Source of the DNA: an uncultured Planctomycetaceae bacterium | Lineage (GTDB): Bacteria > Planctomycetota > Planctomycetia > Planctomycetales > Planctomycetaceae | Assembly: GCA_937916515.1 (NCBI GenBank) | Contig: CALFSX010000038.1 | Span: 1 to 64,000 of the forward strand | DNA length: 64,000 nt | Direction of reading: 5' to 3' | Part shown: positions 1 to 8,839 of the stretch, piece by piece | Layout of the letters: every line of letters starts with the position of its first letter | Numbering within the stretch: position 1 is the stretch's first letter | Made by a program: the position numbers and the translations under genes | Notes under the pieces: model-generated | The model's input: only the letters and a program-made list of their open reading frames with translations | The model's database searches: none | Told to the model about the DNA's origin: nothing

Positions 1-2
1 GA

Positions 3-1388
3 AACACGTCGCCTTTTTCAACTGCCCATCAAACACAACTTTCTACAGTAACTCTTTCGCTGACCGTGTTGAATCTGCTTGCGGCAGCCTCACTTAACGT
101 GGCGGCAGCGCAGGATGGGGCCAGCATTTATGCACCTGCAGGTACGAACTCCAGCGGATATTCAATGGGATCCGAGTCCCCCCTGTACAACGGTTTGCCG
201 GCTGAATACAACAACGCGCCGTACGTACCTCCATCCGGGTTCATTCCAGCGATCAGGCTCAATGCAGGTTTAACGCAATCGTTGTTGGACTTTCAGAATC
301 GACAGGCTGACAAAGAGTTGCTGTTGATCGATCCAGCGTTCCATGGTGGAACCGAAGGTGTGGGGCTAACGCTGGGAGGTCAGTTGCGTGCGTCGGCAAT
401 GGTTGGTCGAACAAATACGACAGACAAGTTTTCTTACCTTGGGCGTTTTCCGACGGACTTTACCGGCAATACGGTGACTGATGCTCGCCTGTTGCAGGCG
501 AATCAGGCCTTTGTTGCTCGCTTTTCTCCGTGGGCTCATGGTTACATGGAGACGTTGTTTTCAGACGTATTTACCTTTCCAGCGCCGAAGCAAGGCAGCT
601 TTCAAATGCGTCAGGCCTATGTTGTGTTTGGAAATCTGGAGCAATCTCCGTGGTACGCTTTCATGGGTAAAAAGACGGTGTCGTTTGGAGATATGGGGAC
701 GCTTAGTCCGTTTAGCCAGTCAATGATCTGGCATTATTTTTCACCGCTTGCCGAAGGCATTGGTGGCGGCTATGCGGCTGGCGGTTTCAACCTGTCAGCC
801 ACAGCATTGAATGGCAGTCGTGGTATTCGTGTTGCTGACAGCGAAGAAAAAGGCCACCTGAATAATTTCGCTGTGAATGCTCGATACGACGTACCGTTCG
901 GCGACGATGCAGGACTGGCGATCGGCGCAGGGTATCTGCACGGAAGTATTTATGATGGTCCCACTGCTGAACATCTGGATCCGACAGTGGTTGGCCCCAT
1001 GAATGGACTTTGGGATGTCAATGCTTCGATTTTTTGGGGCAGTTGGCAGTTTGAAGGTGAAGTTGTTCAAACAATGAATGAATGGCCAACCACGTCGCAC
1101 AAAGTAACGGCTTATCGGCTGGAATCAGCTTTGGATCTGCTGTGGCTTGGGAAAGACATGAGATTGTCCGGAAGTTGGAGTGAAGGGATTCAGGGGCCGA
1201 GGTCGGCGGAATACGAATTCAATCAGCAGTTTGTACTTGGTCTGCAATGCGACCTTTCGCCGAACGTGATTATGTCTTTCGAATACATTCGCAGTATGGG
1301 GTTTGCGCCATTGATCAACGTAACAACGGTCAGCGATAAAAGTGTGGTGCAGAACTCATTTGTGTTCGGACTTACTCTGACGCTGTAA
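3..1388 (+). CDS. Outer-membrane beta-barrel porin-like protein (LbtU-like), 5' partial
   Basis: The protein looks like an outer-membrane beta-barrel: alternating polar/hydrophobic strands throughout, many Gly/aromatic residues, and a C-terminus FVFGLTLTL ending in a hydrophobic residue as barrels do. The segment with RQAYVVFGNLEQSPWYAFMG and KKTVSFGDMG resembles the LbtU family of siderophore/nutrient porins (family assignment from memory). A GTG at 66 could start the gene, but the frame is open to base 3 and the residues before 66 (TVTLSLTV) extend the hydrophobic core of the signal peptide that ends near NVAAAQDG. The true start is therefore probably upstream of the window. It converges on the next gene with only 14 bases between stops. 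The substrate cannot be told from sequence. Confidence 0.6.
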   Translation, partial: NTSPFSTAHQTQLSTVTLSLTVLNLLAAASLNVAAAQDGASIYAPAGTNSSGYSMGSESPLYNGLPAEYNNAPYVPPSGFIPAIRLNAGLTQSLLDFQNRQADKELLLIDPAFHGGTEGVGLTLGGQLRASAMVGRTNTTDKFSYLGRFPTDFTGNTVTDARLLQANQAFVARFSPWAHGYMETLFSDVFTFPAPKQGSFQMRQAYVVFGNLEQSPWYAFMGKKTVSFGDMGTLSPFSQSMIWHYFSPLAEGIGGGYAAGGFNLSATALNGSRGIRVADSEEKGHLNNFAVNARYDVPFGDDAGLAIGAGYLHGSIYDGPTAEHLDPTVVGPMNGLWDVNASIFWGSWQFEGEVVQTMNEWPTTSHKVTAYRLESALDLLWLGKDMRLSGSWSEGIQGPRSAEYEFNQQFVLGLQCDLSPNVIMSFEYIRSMGFAPLINVTTVSDKSVVQNSFVFGLTLTL

Positions 1389-1402
1389 GTCCAGCGGCGC
1401 AA

Positions 1403-2737
1403 TTAAGATTCTGACTGTTCCTGAACATCCGTGGATGACGTTGGTGAACTAATACCGAACTCCCCTGTCTCATCCTGTGCTTCAGCTATAGGGCACAATT
1501 GGCCGACGAACCTGCCGAATACCAATGCGGCCAACATCATGGCGGCGGTCGTCATGATCCAGTCGATCTGCCAGCTTAGGGAACTGAACTTCCAGCCGTC
1601 GATGCCTATCATCCACGAGGCAAGTGCCAGCCTGCTCCAAACAAGAAGAAACGTCAGCAACATTGCAAAAAATGCCGGTGCGATCGCACGCTCTTCGAAT
1701 CGTGTGATTCCTTGGCGGATTGCGAATACGATTACCGCCAGCGTGGGAAGGGTAATCACTGCCAGCATCCCGCACGCTTGCCAACCAAGGAATGCTCCTG
1801 TTACCAGAAACGAGTTGTGAATCGCGGCGATATGTGGCCATGTCAACGACGAAGTTTGTTTCGGCTGACTCAACGGCCACGTCACGATTCTGCCAAACAC
1901 TGCTCCACCCAGCAGCCCGAGGATTCCATCCAGAAAACCGACAAGAGTGACGCCCGTCCAATAGCGTCCACCCGGATTCAGTATGGTATCGGTCCATTCA
2001 AATCCGGCGCCGATAGACTGGAAAGTTTTGGAATACATGAACCATCCGGGCACCGGACGAAGTTCCGGCCACATAGTACCGCATACCAGGCCCACGATTA
2101 GAGCAAAGACCGTAAGTCGTTTTTGGGGTGGGTGTTGATCAAAGCCGATCATTGCCACGGCAAGTACCACAATCAGCAAGCAGCAGTGATAAAGATAAAT
2201 TCCCAACAGGTCCCATTTCGCAAACCAGACCAGCCAAAAGCCGGGATTGACGTGAAAGTGGTCGGGGTGACGCAATGGCAGGTTTGTCGCGCCGGTCAGT
2301 AGTTCGCCAAACAACAATGCCAGAAATATTCCGCCACAAACGGATTCAATGATGGGGTATCTGGCAGCAATCGGTAATTGGCAATAGCGACATTTACCCT
2401 TTAAGAAAATCCAGCCGAATACGGGGATGTTGTCACGAGCTGCCAGTGGAGTTTCGCATCTGGGACAACGAGATTTCGGTTTACCAAGCGACATTCCAGC
2501 AGGCAGGCGATAGATGACAACGTTCAGGAAGCTTCCGAAACACGCTCCCAGAACAAAGATCCATGCCGCGATGATGAACTGCATGCCGATCATCGGCAGG
2601 TTCGTGTCAGCATTATATTTGGCGAATATCAACGCCGCGTTCATGCCAGTTTCGGCGCAACAGATCGGTTGAAATGCAACTGTCATTGCTGACAGGCACG
2701 CCGCGCAAGCAAAGTATGTTTTAATTGATCGCCGCAA
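1403..2737 (-). CDS. Prepilin peptidase-like (A24) membrane protein, catalytic C-half degenerate
   Basis: The N-terminal half is a clear type IV prepilin peptidase/N-methylase domain: GACFGSFLNVVIYRLP near residues 64-79, then two zinc-type Cys pairs, CPRC (91-94) and CRYC (116-119), then RYPIIE. The rest is several hydrophobic segments. The usual second catalytic motif GxGDxK, normally just before GAxLGWQ, is missing: the sequence there is HNSFLVTGAFLGWQ with no acidic residue in the preceding two dozen positions. The first Asp may survive in GFDQHPPQ, without the usual LPD. So the methylase half looks intact but peptidase activity is doubtful. The first 45 residues are a poor match and the real start could be an internal ATG (residue 32 or 49). 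No pilin genes are seen beside it. Confidence 0.75.
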   Translation of the reverse strand: MRRSIKTYFACAACLSAMTVAFQPICCAETGMNAALIFAKYNADTNLPMIGMQFIIAAWIFVLGACFGSFLNVVIYRLPAGMSLGKPKSRCPRCETPLAARDNIPVFGWIFLKGKCRYCQLPIAARYPIIESVCGGIFLALLFGELLTGATNLPLRHPDHFHVNPGFWLVWFAKWDLLGIYLYHCCLLIVVLAVAMIGFDQHPPQKRLTVFALIVGLVCGTMWPELRPVPGWFMYSKTFQSIGAGFEWTDTILNPGGRYWTGVTLVGFLDGILGLLGGAVFGRIVTWPLSQPKQTSSLTWPHIAAIHNSFLVTGAFLGWQACGMLAVITLPTLAVIVFAIRQGITRFEERAIAPAFFAMLLTFLLVWSRLALASWMIGIDGWKFSSLSWQIDWIMTTAAMMLAALVFGRFVGQLCPIAEAQDETGEFGISSPTSSTDVQEQSES

Positions 2738-2819
2738 AGTACGGAGCTTGAAAAATTCAGTTTTGTACGATTTCGGGTTTGTTGGTCGTCGTTACGCCGG
2801 CCGGTTGTGCAGGCCTTGT

Positions 2820-3410
2820 TTATCGTTCTTTCAGCACCATATCAATGCACATGACGGCTCCCATGATGAGCTGTCTTAGAGGGTTGCCGGTTGGGACTTC
2901 GTCGGATATTTCAAGGACATAGTTGTCAGCGGATGTGAACATTTCTTTTCCAAGTCCGGCCCACTTTTTTGAAACATGTGCCAGTTCCACATTTCCGGAC
3001 ATGAACTTAAAATCCCAGCCGGTCCACTTCCCTTTTAACTGACAAAGCTCGCGATCGTCAGGGCCAAGCACTCGAAACGCCCCGCCAACGGAAAAGAACT
3101 TCTGTTTGAAGCCTCCGATTCGAACGTCGTTTTCGTCAAGCACATTGACCGTTGACAGGAATAACGAGATGCCTCGCTGGACGCTTAGAATTGGTTCTCC
3201 AGACGGTGTTCTTAAGTCGACATGAAACGGGGTCATCGTTTTGTAGTCGGTGAATCTTAGCATCTTTGTAAACATACCCAGACGCTCTTCGCGGCAATGG
3301 ATGAGCTCTTCACCTGTTTCCGGATCGAAGATGTCGTAGTTGCTGGCCGCCTTAAACATCCCGACTTTCTCTTTGACAAGATACAGGTTGCGGTTCAGCA
3401 CAGGATGCAT
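2820..3410 (-). CDS. Phospholipid scramblase / LURP-one-related protein
   Basis: A 196-residue soluble protein with the beta-rich pattern of the scramblase/LURP-one (Tubby-like) fold: MHPVLNRNLYLVKEKVGMFK at the start, paired blocks such as PFHVDLRTPSGEPILSVQRG and RVLGPDDRELCQLKGKW, and a hydrophobic C-terminal helix PLRQLIMGAVMCIDMVL. Family members of this size are usual in bacteria and have no settled function; lipid scrambling has not been shown for them. It lies on the same strand as the prepilin-peptidase-like gene, 82 bases upstream of it, so they might be co-transcribed. The assignment rests on pattern recognition of the repeated beta blocks and on length. Confidence 0.6.
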   Translation of the reverse strand: MHPVLNRNLYLVKEKVGMFKAASNYDIFDPETGEELIHCREERLGMFTKMLRFTDYKTMTPFHVDLRTPSGEPILSVQRGISLFLSTVNVLDENDVRIGGFKQKFFSVGGAFRVLGPDDRELCQLKGKWTGWDFKFMSGNVELAHVSKKWAGLGKEMFTSADNYVLEISDEVPTGNPLRQLIMGAVMCIDMVLKER

Positions 3411-3903
3411 GGCGTTTTTCCGGCAGGAATGTGAATGTTGAGCGTCTTTGACTTACTCCAAATTGGCGTCGCCTGCATGATCGTTGATGAACCTGCCGTT
3501 TGCAATGTATTGATGATTGGGCAGTCTTTCGTCTCACATACGCGACTATAATTCTGGTTCGAAACTGTGGTCCGAAAGCGTTCAATCTGCTGTTTTCGTC
3601 ACCGCGTCGTGTTCGGGCGGCAACATTCCGCTGTGTTGATTTCTGTCCTGAAAAGATCATCAGTACCTGATGCATTTTGGAGCTGCACGGCGAAACGAAG
3701 AAATTTCATGCCGGCAGCGAATTTTGCCGACTCGATAAGTGAATAGCAAAAATTCCTGACAAGGGGTTCGCCCTTGATCCAGTGGTGTGGCATTTAGAAA
3801 GACGTAGGACGTTCCAATCGCCGAGCCGCTCCGTTGTCGCTACGACCAACATGCGCGCACCATGCGCATCATTTTAAGTAAGACTCTAAATGAGGTTTCA
3901 TTG
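3411..3903. other. Spacer between divergent genes, holding a dispersed repeat copy
   Basis: No convincing gene. The right part (about 3754-3861) is a reverse-oriented copy of the dispersed intergenic repeat described separately. The rest, 3411-3750, shows nothing I can name; it must hold the promoter of the scramblase-like gene. Confidence 0.6.
3754..3861 (-). repeat. Dispersed intergenic repeat, copy A
   Basis: Read on the minus strand it contains GTAGCGACAACGGAGCGG, then CTCGGCGATTGGAACGTC, GCCACACCACTGGATC and the terminal AAGGGCGAACCCCTTGTCAGG. These blocks match copies at 4647, 37075 and 54838 in the same order. Confidence 0.8.
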
Positions 3904-4617
3904 ATGTTAAGGCTTGCCACAAAATTTCTGCCGGAACGATCCGCATTTCAGCAAGCGCACGACGCAGGATTTCGACACGCAGAATTTTTTCTGAATCGCG
4001 ACTTGCTGGAGCGAGTTGACGACATTTTGGCGCTGGCTCGGCAGTTTGACATGCGTTATGCCCTGCACTTCCCCAATAAAGCTGACTTGCAGGAAGTTCA
4101 TCTGCAGGAGTGTGTGCGTTTATTTCACGAAGTGAATGCCTCGGCAATTGTGATTCATCCTCCACTGCTGAAAAAGTACGCCGATCAACTGCGGGCGATT
4201 GATTCCGGTGTGGTACTGGCGATTGAAACCATGCGAGTTCCAGCGGATGAGTTGCTGGCGTGGGTGGAGCAGCATCAGGCTGTTACTCTGGACATGGAAC
4301 ACATCTGGATGTTTACGTTACCGGAGGCTTCGCTTGATGAATTTCTGAAACTGGTTCGGTCTGTGTTTCAGCACCATGCACATTGCGTAAAGCACGTACA
4401 CATGCCCGGGCAATTGCCGGGCCATGGAGAGCATCGTCCTATGTACACGTCTCGCGAATTCTGCCTGGGTGTTTTCGATATTCTGGCGGATTTTTCCTTC
4501 GACGGATTGGTTGTGTCGGAAGTTGATATGCCGTACCAGAATCCATTCGACTTACGAATGGACGCGTTGCTGTATGAAGGCTGGCTGCACAAGCGAACGG
4601 CTGAGCAGCAAGCATGA
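3904..4617 (+). CDS. Sugar phosphate isomerase/epimerase-like TIM-barrel protein
   Basis: A 237-residue TIM-barrel of the xylose-isomerase-like/AP-endonuclease-2 superfamily. The order of metal- and sugar-binding type positions fits: AIVIHPPLL, VLAIETMR (Glu in strand), VTLDMEHIW (Asp and His), KHVHMPGQ (HxH), and a final VVSEVDMP. Enzymes of this superfamily isomerise or epimerise sugars or cleave DNA at abasic sites; the short length and lack of an Nfo-type motif favour sugar chemistry, but the substrate is unknown. I chose the ATG at 3904 because the fold starts right after it (MLRLATKFLPE); the 14 residues upstream are not barrel-like. It stands alone, flanked on both sides by copies of the same dispersed repeat. 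Confidence 0.65.
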   Translation: MLRLATKFLPERSAFQQAHDAGFRHAEFFLNRDLLERVDDILALARQFDMRYALHFPNKADLQEVHLQECVRLFHEVNASAIVIHPPLLKKYADQLRAIDSGVVLAIETMRVPADELLAWVEQHQAVTLDMEHIWMFTLPEASLDEFLKLVRSVFQHHAHCVKHVHMPGQLPGHGEHRPMYTSREFCLGVFDILADFSFDGLVVSEVDMPYQNPFDLRMDALLYEGWLHKRTAEQQA

Positions 4618-4646
4618 TTAGAGACTGGGGGCTTACAAAAACTGAT

Positions 4647-4762
4647 GCGCGCACGGCGTGCGTCATTACTCGTGGCCACAACGCAGCAGCTTGGCGATTA
4701 GAACGGCCCACGTCCTGTCGCGATCCACGCCACCGGGGCAAGGGCGAAGCCGTTGTTCGGAT
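4647..4762 (+). repeat. Dispersed intergenic repeat, copy B
   Basis: Contains GCGCGCA at its left end, then CTTGGCGATTAGAACGGCC, CACGTCCTGTCGCGATCCAC, and the terminal GGGGCAAGGGCGAAGCCG. Same block order as copies A, C and D. It fills most of the gap between the TIM-barrel gene and the DUF4432 gene. Confidence 0.8.
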
Positions 4763-4830
4763 TCAGTTGTCGTGGTTAGCATTCTTAGACGCTCTACGGT
4801 TTTGCTATTGAAGTTGTATGTCGCCCAACA

Positions 4831-6108
4831 TTATTGGCGTGGTTTCAGGCGATCAATTTTGGGAACTTCAATCGGCGGTGAATCAATGGCTTCCCCTGAT
4901 AGTGTCAGGGAGTTGACCGCGGTCAGTGCATTCTTCACTTCTGCTAAACCATCGTATAGTCCAAAGGTCAGTGTGATGTGTCGGCTTTCTCCGGCTGCAA
5001 GCTTTGGTACTCGACCAGCAGCTCGTTCGACGCTGCGATTGTTGGGGAAGTTTGTGCCAGGTTCGATGCCTGTTACATAGCCATCCTCAGACGCTCCCGT
5101 GTTTTTCCAGACGGTCAGGTACGGCAGTTGATTCAGTGACCAGCTGATCGATGCCGCTGTGTTGAAAGCTTTGTCGTGAATCAGGGCTGTGGTGTGATTG
5201 TTCTGGTCGCCTTTGGGTGTCAGCAGGTAGACCTGTTCCACAAAGCCAGCTTGTGGAGCGTCGAACGTGTGCCAGCGATCCAGGTCTTTGGCCGCATGGT
5301 CGTTGAATGGTTGAACGTCTGTTGCCGGAGCGACAACGCGAGCGCCTTCTTGCAGAATTGGGCTGCCAAAGTTGGCGTGGTAGATAATCTGGAACTCCTG
5401 TTCCTGCGATCCTGTGTTGCGGATTTCGTCCTTCAGCTGAAAAGTATTCTCACCCGGTACCACGATCAGTTCTGTGTGAAGTTCCAGCTTGGGGCCAAAC
5501 AGAAATCGTTCGTTGACTAAACCTTTGATGTGAATTGCATATGGTGCAGTCCTATCAACCGCAACTTCCACATGGCTGGCCGGTATGTTGGAGATTTTGC
5601 CGTGCAGCGTGAGTTCCATTTCTGATTCTTCGCCAACATTGTTCACGAATTTGTCGGTTCCGGGGTGGCCGTTGTTTTCCAGCCCGCAGCGGCACATAAA
5701 TTCGTTGAAGCCTTCAAGCCATCCCAGTCCTCCTCGACTTGCAAGGTTGATGTACTGTGGGTGGACCACCTCTTTTACGGGGCTGTCCCACTTCAGGTGC
5801 ACGTTGCCCATGCGTACGGACATGATTCCCATGCCGCGTGTTGGGCACAGTACAATTTCCATTCTGCCGTTATTGATAACAATCTGTTCGACGCCTTCCT
5901 GTCGCCCCCCATGCAGAGTGCTTTTTTGAATCCACCAGTGATGGTCGCAGTGAGGCGTTACATTTTCGGACGAGGTTCTCCATTCGACGTCGTTTCGCGA
6001 CGGTGAGGTTGACGAAATGACGTGTCGAAACGGCTCATCACAAAGCCCGGCAGCAGGGAAGATTAAAAGGGAATTAAGTAGCAGAATGAATTTAGAGCTT
6101 GGTTTCAC
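4831..6108 (-). CDS. Secreted DUF4432 (aldose 1-epimerase-like) protein
   Basis: A 425-residue exported protein: basic start MKPSSK, hydrophobic core FILLLNSLLIFPAAGL, and likely cleavage near LCDEP. The body matches DUF4432, which has a galactose-mutarotase-like beta-sandwich fold: GRMEIVLCPTRGMGIMSVRM, SRGGLGWLEGFNEFMCRCGL, ENNGHPG, IIYHANFG and GIEPGTNFPNNRSVE. The family is thought to bind sugars through the mutarotase-like groove, but its reaction is not established. The signal peptide puts it in the periplasm or outside the cell, where it may act on polysaccharide breakdown products. It is a single gene on the minus strand with no clear partner. Confidence 0.75.
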   Translation of the reverse strand: MKPSSKFILLLNSLLIFPAAGLCDEPFRHVISSTSPSRNDVEWRTSSENVTPHCDHHWWIQKSTLHGGRQEGVEQIVINNGRMEIVLCPTRGMGIMSVRMGNVHLKWDSPVKEVVHPQYINLASRGGLGWLEGFNEFMCRCGLENNGHPGTDKFVNNVGEESEMELTLHGKISNIPASHVEVAVDRTAPYAIHIKGLVNERFLFGPKLELHTELIVVPGENTFQLKDEIRNTGSQEQEFQIIYHANFGSPILQEGARVVAPATDVQPFNDHAAKDLDRWHTFDAPQAGFVEQVYLLTPKGDQNNHTTALIHDKAFNTAASISWSLNQLPYLTVWKNTGASEDGYVTGIEPGTNFPNNRSVERAAGRVPKLAAGESRHITLTFGLYDGLAEVKNALTAVNSLTLSGEAIDSPPIEVPKIDRLKPRQ

Positions 6109-6630
6109 AGGTCAGCCTCTGGTGTTTTGGGATTCAGTGGATGTTGCGTGCTGGTGACGCGTGTTGCTGAATGTTTTTGAGTGGATGTTTGGCTTTGATT
6201 CGTATGTTGTTTGATGTGGAGGAGCGTTCGTGTAGCCCGGCGGAACGGCGCAAGTTCTGCTAACTTGCGCTAAGCGGGCGCCGTCGGCAAAGTCCCCAGG
6301 TGTTTCTGGCTGAGTTTCACAGCGTCAGGAATTTTCGGGGCGTTGCGACAGTAAGGATTGTCTGGCGATGTTCAGATTTGCCAACCCTTCGTCAAATTAC
6401 GAATAGGAATACTTATCGTGGAGACCGATTGTATGTTCAATGATCAGCACAATCTGTGTTGAGACGTCCTGGTTTGTTGACAATTCCTCAGGAAAACGGC
6501 TAGCATCGCATTCCTTTCTAACTGAATTTTTCGTTTAAATCGTATCAATTCTGGTTTTGCTCATTCTTGAGCACGCTCCAACAATGAGTTTGGAGTGCTT
6601 CTCGACTACTCCTTTGTCTCAGGGCTATTT
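6109..6630. other. Long spacer with a hairpin element
   Basis: About 520 bases between divergent genes. It holds the hairpin element at 6231-6290 and must contain promoters for both neighbours. I see no other gene in it. Confidence 0.6.
6231..6290. repeat. Hairpin-forming intergenic element
   Basis: A perfect 9-bp inverted repeat, GCGCAAGTT (6248-6256) and AACTTGCGC (6262-6270), sits inside GC-rich flanks (GCCCGGCGGAACG on the left, GCGGGCGCCGTCGG on the right) that can extend the stem imperfectly. There is no T-run, so it is not an obvious terminator. It may be one copy of a dispersed palindromic element; no second copy is in this window. Confidence 0.5.
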
Positions 6631-7536
6631 ATGTCATCCAGCGTCCCGGACCGAAAATCCCGGCATGTGACGGGTCGCGTTCCAGTCATGTCTGAGACGA
6701 AGTATGACGTGGCCACAGCCGCTCAGATTGCCGTTTTTCTGGGGCTGCTGGGTTTTGTTGGAATCCTGATTGCGATCTGGCTTAGTAATCTGCTGCCGGA
6801 ACATCAGGCGATTCCGATGATTATGGAATCTGGCGATGGCGGCTGGGAAGATGGTTCGCCAGACGAAACTCTGAACGTGGAATCTCCCGAAGATCCTTCA
6901 GACGATCCGTCTTTGTCGAATGATCAAAGCGAAAGTCAGCTGGAACAAATCACTGAGCAGATGGTGTCGTTGTCTGATACGGCGGCCACTTTAACCAATC
7001 CCAATGACTTTTCTGACGCATCTGGCGGTGGAAACCCCGGCAGTGCCAGCGGTACGGGCGGTCGGCCACTTGGCACCGGCGGAGGCGGAAGCGGCGGAAC
7101 AAAGCGAGAACAACGCTGGTTGATTCAATTTGCTGAACAGGGCAATTTGAAGTCGTACGCAAAGCAGTTGGATTTCTTTAAAATCGAACTGGGTTGTGCG
7201 TTTAAGGATGGGCGAATTTACTATCTCAAAAACATGTCGACCAATCCAACGTTACGCGAACAGCGGATGAGCGCCGATGATAAGCGTTTGTTTATGAGTT
7301 GGACGGGCGGGGATCGAGTTAAAGCGGATATTGAATTGTTGGTGAATGCGGGAGTCAAGGATGCCGCTGCGGGTGTTCCTCTGCATTTTTACGACCCGGC
7401 AACCGAACAAATGCTGGCTCGATTGGAGCTGGATTATGGTGGTCGAACGGCGGATCAAATTCGCAGAACATATTTTCAGGTTAAGAAGTCTGGCAGCGGT
7501 TTTGAGTTTACCGTGACCAGTCAAAAGTTACGCTAA
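6631..7536 (+). CDS. TonB/TolA-like single-pass membrane protein, first gene of ExbB/ExbD-kinase block
   Basis: Architecture is that of a TonB/TolA-type transducer: a short cytoplasmic N-terminus, one membrane helix (AAQIAVFLGLLGFVGILIAIW, near residues 26-46), an acidic stretch, a flexible Gly/Ser-rich linker (GGGNPGSASGTGGRPLGTGG), and a C-terminal globular domain of about 140 residues starting near KREQRWLIQF. No TonB or TolA sequence signature is recognisable, so the likeness is architectural. I prefer the ATG at 6631, which has AGGG eight bases upstream; GTG 6595 and ATG 6688 are alternatives. It is followed by exbB (77 bases away), exbD and a kinase-ExbD fusion on the same strand, which suggests it is the moving periplasmic part of that motor. 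Confidence 0.6.
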   Translation: MSSSVPDRKSRHVTGRVPVMSETKYDVATAAQIAVFLGLLGFVGILIAIWLSNLLPEHQAIPMIMESGDGGWEDGSPDETLNVESPEDPSDDPSLSNDQSESQLEQITEQMVSLSDTAATLTNPNDFSDASGGGNPGSASGTGGRPLGTGGGGSGGTKREQRWLIQFAEQGNLKSYAKQLDFFKIELGCAFKDGRIYYLKNMSTNPTLREQRMSADDKRLFMSWTGGDRVKADIELLVNAGVKDAAAGVPLHFYDPATEQMLARLELDYGGRTADQIRRTYFQVKKSGSGFEFTVTSQKLR

Positions 7537-7613
7537 CTGTTGAATCCATTGTTTGCTGTTACTCACACGATCATTAAGTGTACTTGGGGTCGTATTAGAT
7601 CCGGGAAGTTCTT

Positions 7614-8327
7614 ATGCAATACTTGAGTCTGTCGAAACACTCGTCTGCATTGACGTCATTTGCGCAGGTTGATCTTTCGTCAATCCTGTACTGGTTTGGC
7701 CAGGGGATCTATCTGGCCATGGCCGTTGCTGCGATATACGGCCTGTATTGTATTGTGATGTTGATGCGTCGAGTGAAAGAAAAAAGCTTTCCGGGGCGTG
7801 AGGCGGCTGACGCATTTCTGGATGATGTTGGCGAACTTCTGGAAAAGAACGACTTTGAAGGTGTAACGGAAGCCTGTGATACTCCTGAATTGTGGTCGCG
7901 AGCCGTTCCCCAGCTTGTGCATGTGGCCGTTGAGAACCGCAACAAGCCGATTAAGAAAATTAAGGGGATTGTTGGTGAATTTTTCTCCCGCGAAATCCTG
8001 TCCGACTTTGATGCTCGCACTTCCTGGGTGAACACGATTATCAAATCGGCTCCGATGTTGGGGCTGTTAGGTACAGTGTCAGGGATGATTATGGCGTTCG
8101 GTAAGATCGCCGGCACAGGTGAGTCCGGTGTTAAGCCTTCAGAGCTTGCGGAAGACATTAGTTTCGCTCTGTTTACCACGGCGGCCGGGCTTAGTATTGC
8201 GATTCCACTGGTTGTATTTGTGGCGATGACTCAAACCAGAATCGCACGATTGCAGGATTCTGTGCAGGAAAATATGGGTACGTTTTTCGACGATCTGGAG
8301 GCTGCTCAGGTACGCGGCGACGCCTAA
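7614..8327 (+). CDS. exbB: MotA/TolQ/ExbB proton channel family protein
   Basis: A 237-residue member of the ExbB/TolQ family, which forms the pentameric proton channel of Ton/Tol-type motors in the inner membrane. Three membrane helices are visible: near residues 24-52 (GQGIYLAMAVAAIYGLYCIVMLM), at SAPMLGLLGTVSGMIMAF, and at ALFTTAAGLSIAIPLVVFVAM. The last two carry the family's conserved signatures, and the cytoplasmic domain lies between helices 1 and 2 as expected. Length is normal. It precedes exbD by 43 bases. Whether it serves TonB-dependent uptake or a Tol-like envelope task cannot be told; the symbol only names the family. Confidence 0.9.
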   Translation: MQYLSLSKHSSALTSFAQVDLSSILYWFGQGIYLAMAVAAIYGLYCIVMLMRRVKEKSFPGREAADAFLDDVGELLEKNDFEGVTEACDTPELWSRAVPQLVHVAVENRNKPIKKIKGIVGEFFSREILSDFDARTSWVNTIIKSAPMLGLLGTVSGMIMAFGKIAGTGESGVKPSELAEDISFALFTTAAGLSIAIPLVVFVAMTQTRIARLQDSVQENMGTFFDDLEAAQVRGDA

Positions 8328-8370
8328 GTTTGGTGTCGTGGTTTGAGTTACACCTTTAGGAGATGTTCGA

Positions 8371-8820
8371 GTGTTCGAAGACGGTGGCATTGGCAGCAAG
8401 AAAAAGAAGAAGGACGAAGCCGAACTGGACATTACGCCCATGATCGACGTCGTTTTCCTTTTGCTGATTTTCTTCATGGTCACATCCACCATGCAGGGAA
8501 CGCCCGACAAGGACATTCCGCCAGCAGCTTCCGGAACAAACGCCAACGCCGCCGGTTTTATAAATGTGACCATCTTTGCTCCGGAATCTTCAACTTCGAC
8601 CGGACGTATTACGCTGGACGATGTTCCGGTCACACTGGATCAGGTGAAGGCGGAACTTATTCAACGCACGACGCTGGGCGAAGAAGTGAAGGTGATGATC
8701 TACGCCGAACGCGATGTGCGATCAGGAACTGTCGGAGAGGTTGAACAAATTATTGGCGAGGTGGCCAGCGAAACAGAGAAGGAGATTCTGATGAACTTTG
8801 CCGTCCGAGACCAACGCTGA
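8371..8820 (+). CDS. exbD: ExbD/TolR biopolymer transport protein
   Basis: A 149-residue ExbD/TolR protein: a basic cytoplasmic N-terminus (KKKKKDE), then LDITPMIDVVFLLLIFFMV, where the first Asp of the membrane helix (D26, in MIDV) is the conserved proton-carrying residue, then a periplasmic domain. It starts with GTG, placed behind an AGGAG-type site (TTAGGAGATGTTCGAGTG). It pairs with the ExbB upstream as the stator/dimer of the channel. The gene ends 19 bases before the start of the next, which encodes a kinase carrying a second ExbD domain; the two ExbD copies could form a heterodimer in one channel. Confidence 0.9.
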   Translation: MFEDGGIGSKKKKKDEAELDITPMIDVVFLLLIFFMVTSTMQGTPDKDIPPAASGTNANAAGFINVTIFAPESSTSTGRITLDDVPVTLDQVKAELIQRTTLGEEVKVMIYAERDVRSGTVGEVEQIIGEVASETEKEILMNFAVRDQR

Positions 8821-8839
8821 GATTCAGCAGAAAGTTGTT

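Noticed and set aside
8798-8839. A TTG start for the kinase-ExbD gene overlapping exbD
   Set aside because: The added 14 residues are not kinase-like, and ATG 8840 with an upstream AGAAAG is a better start.
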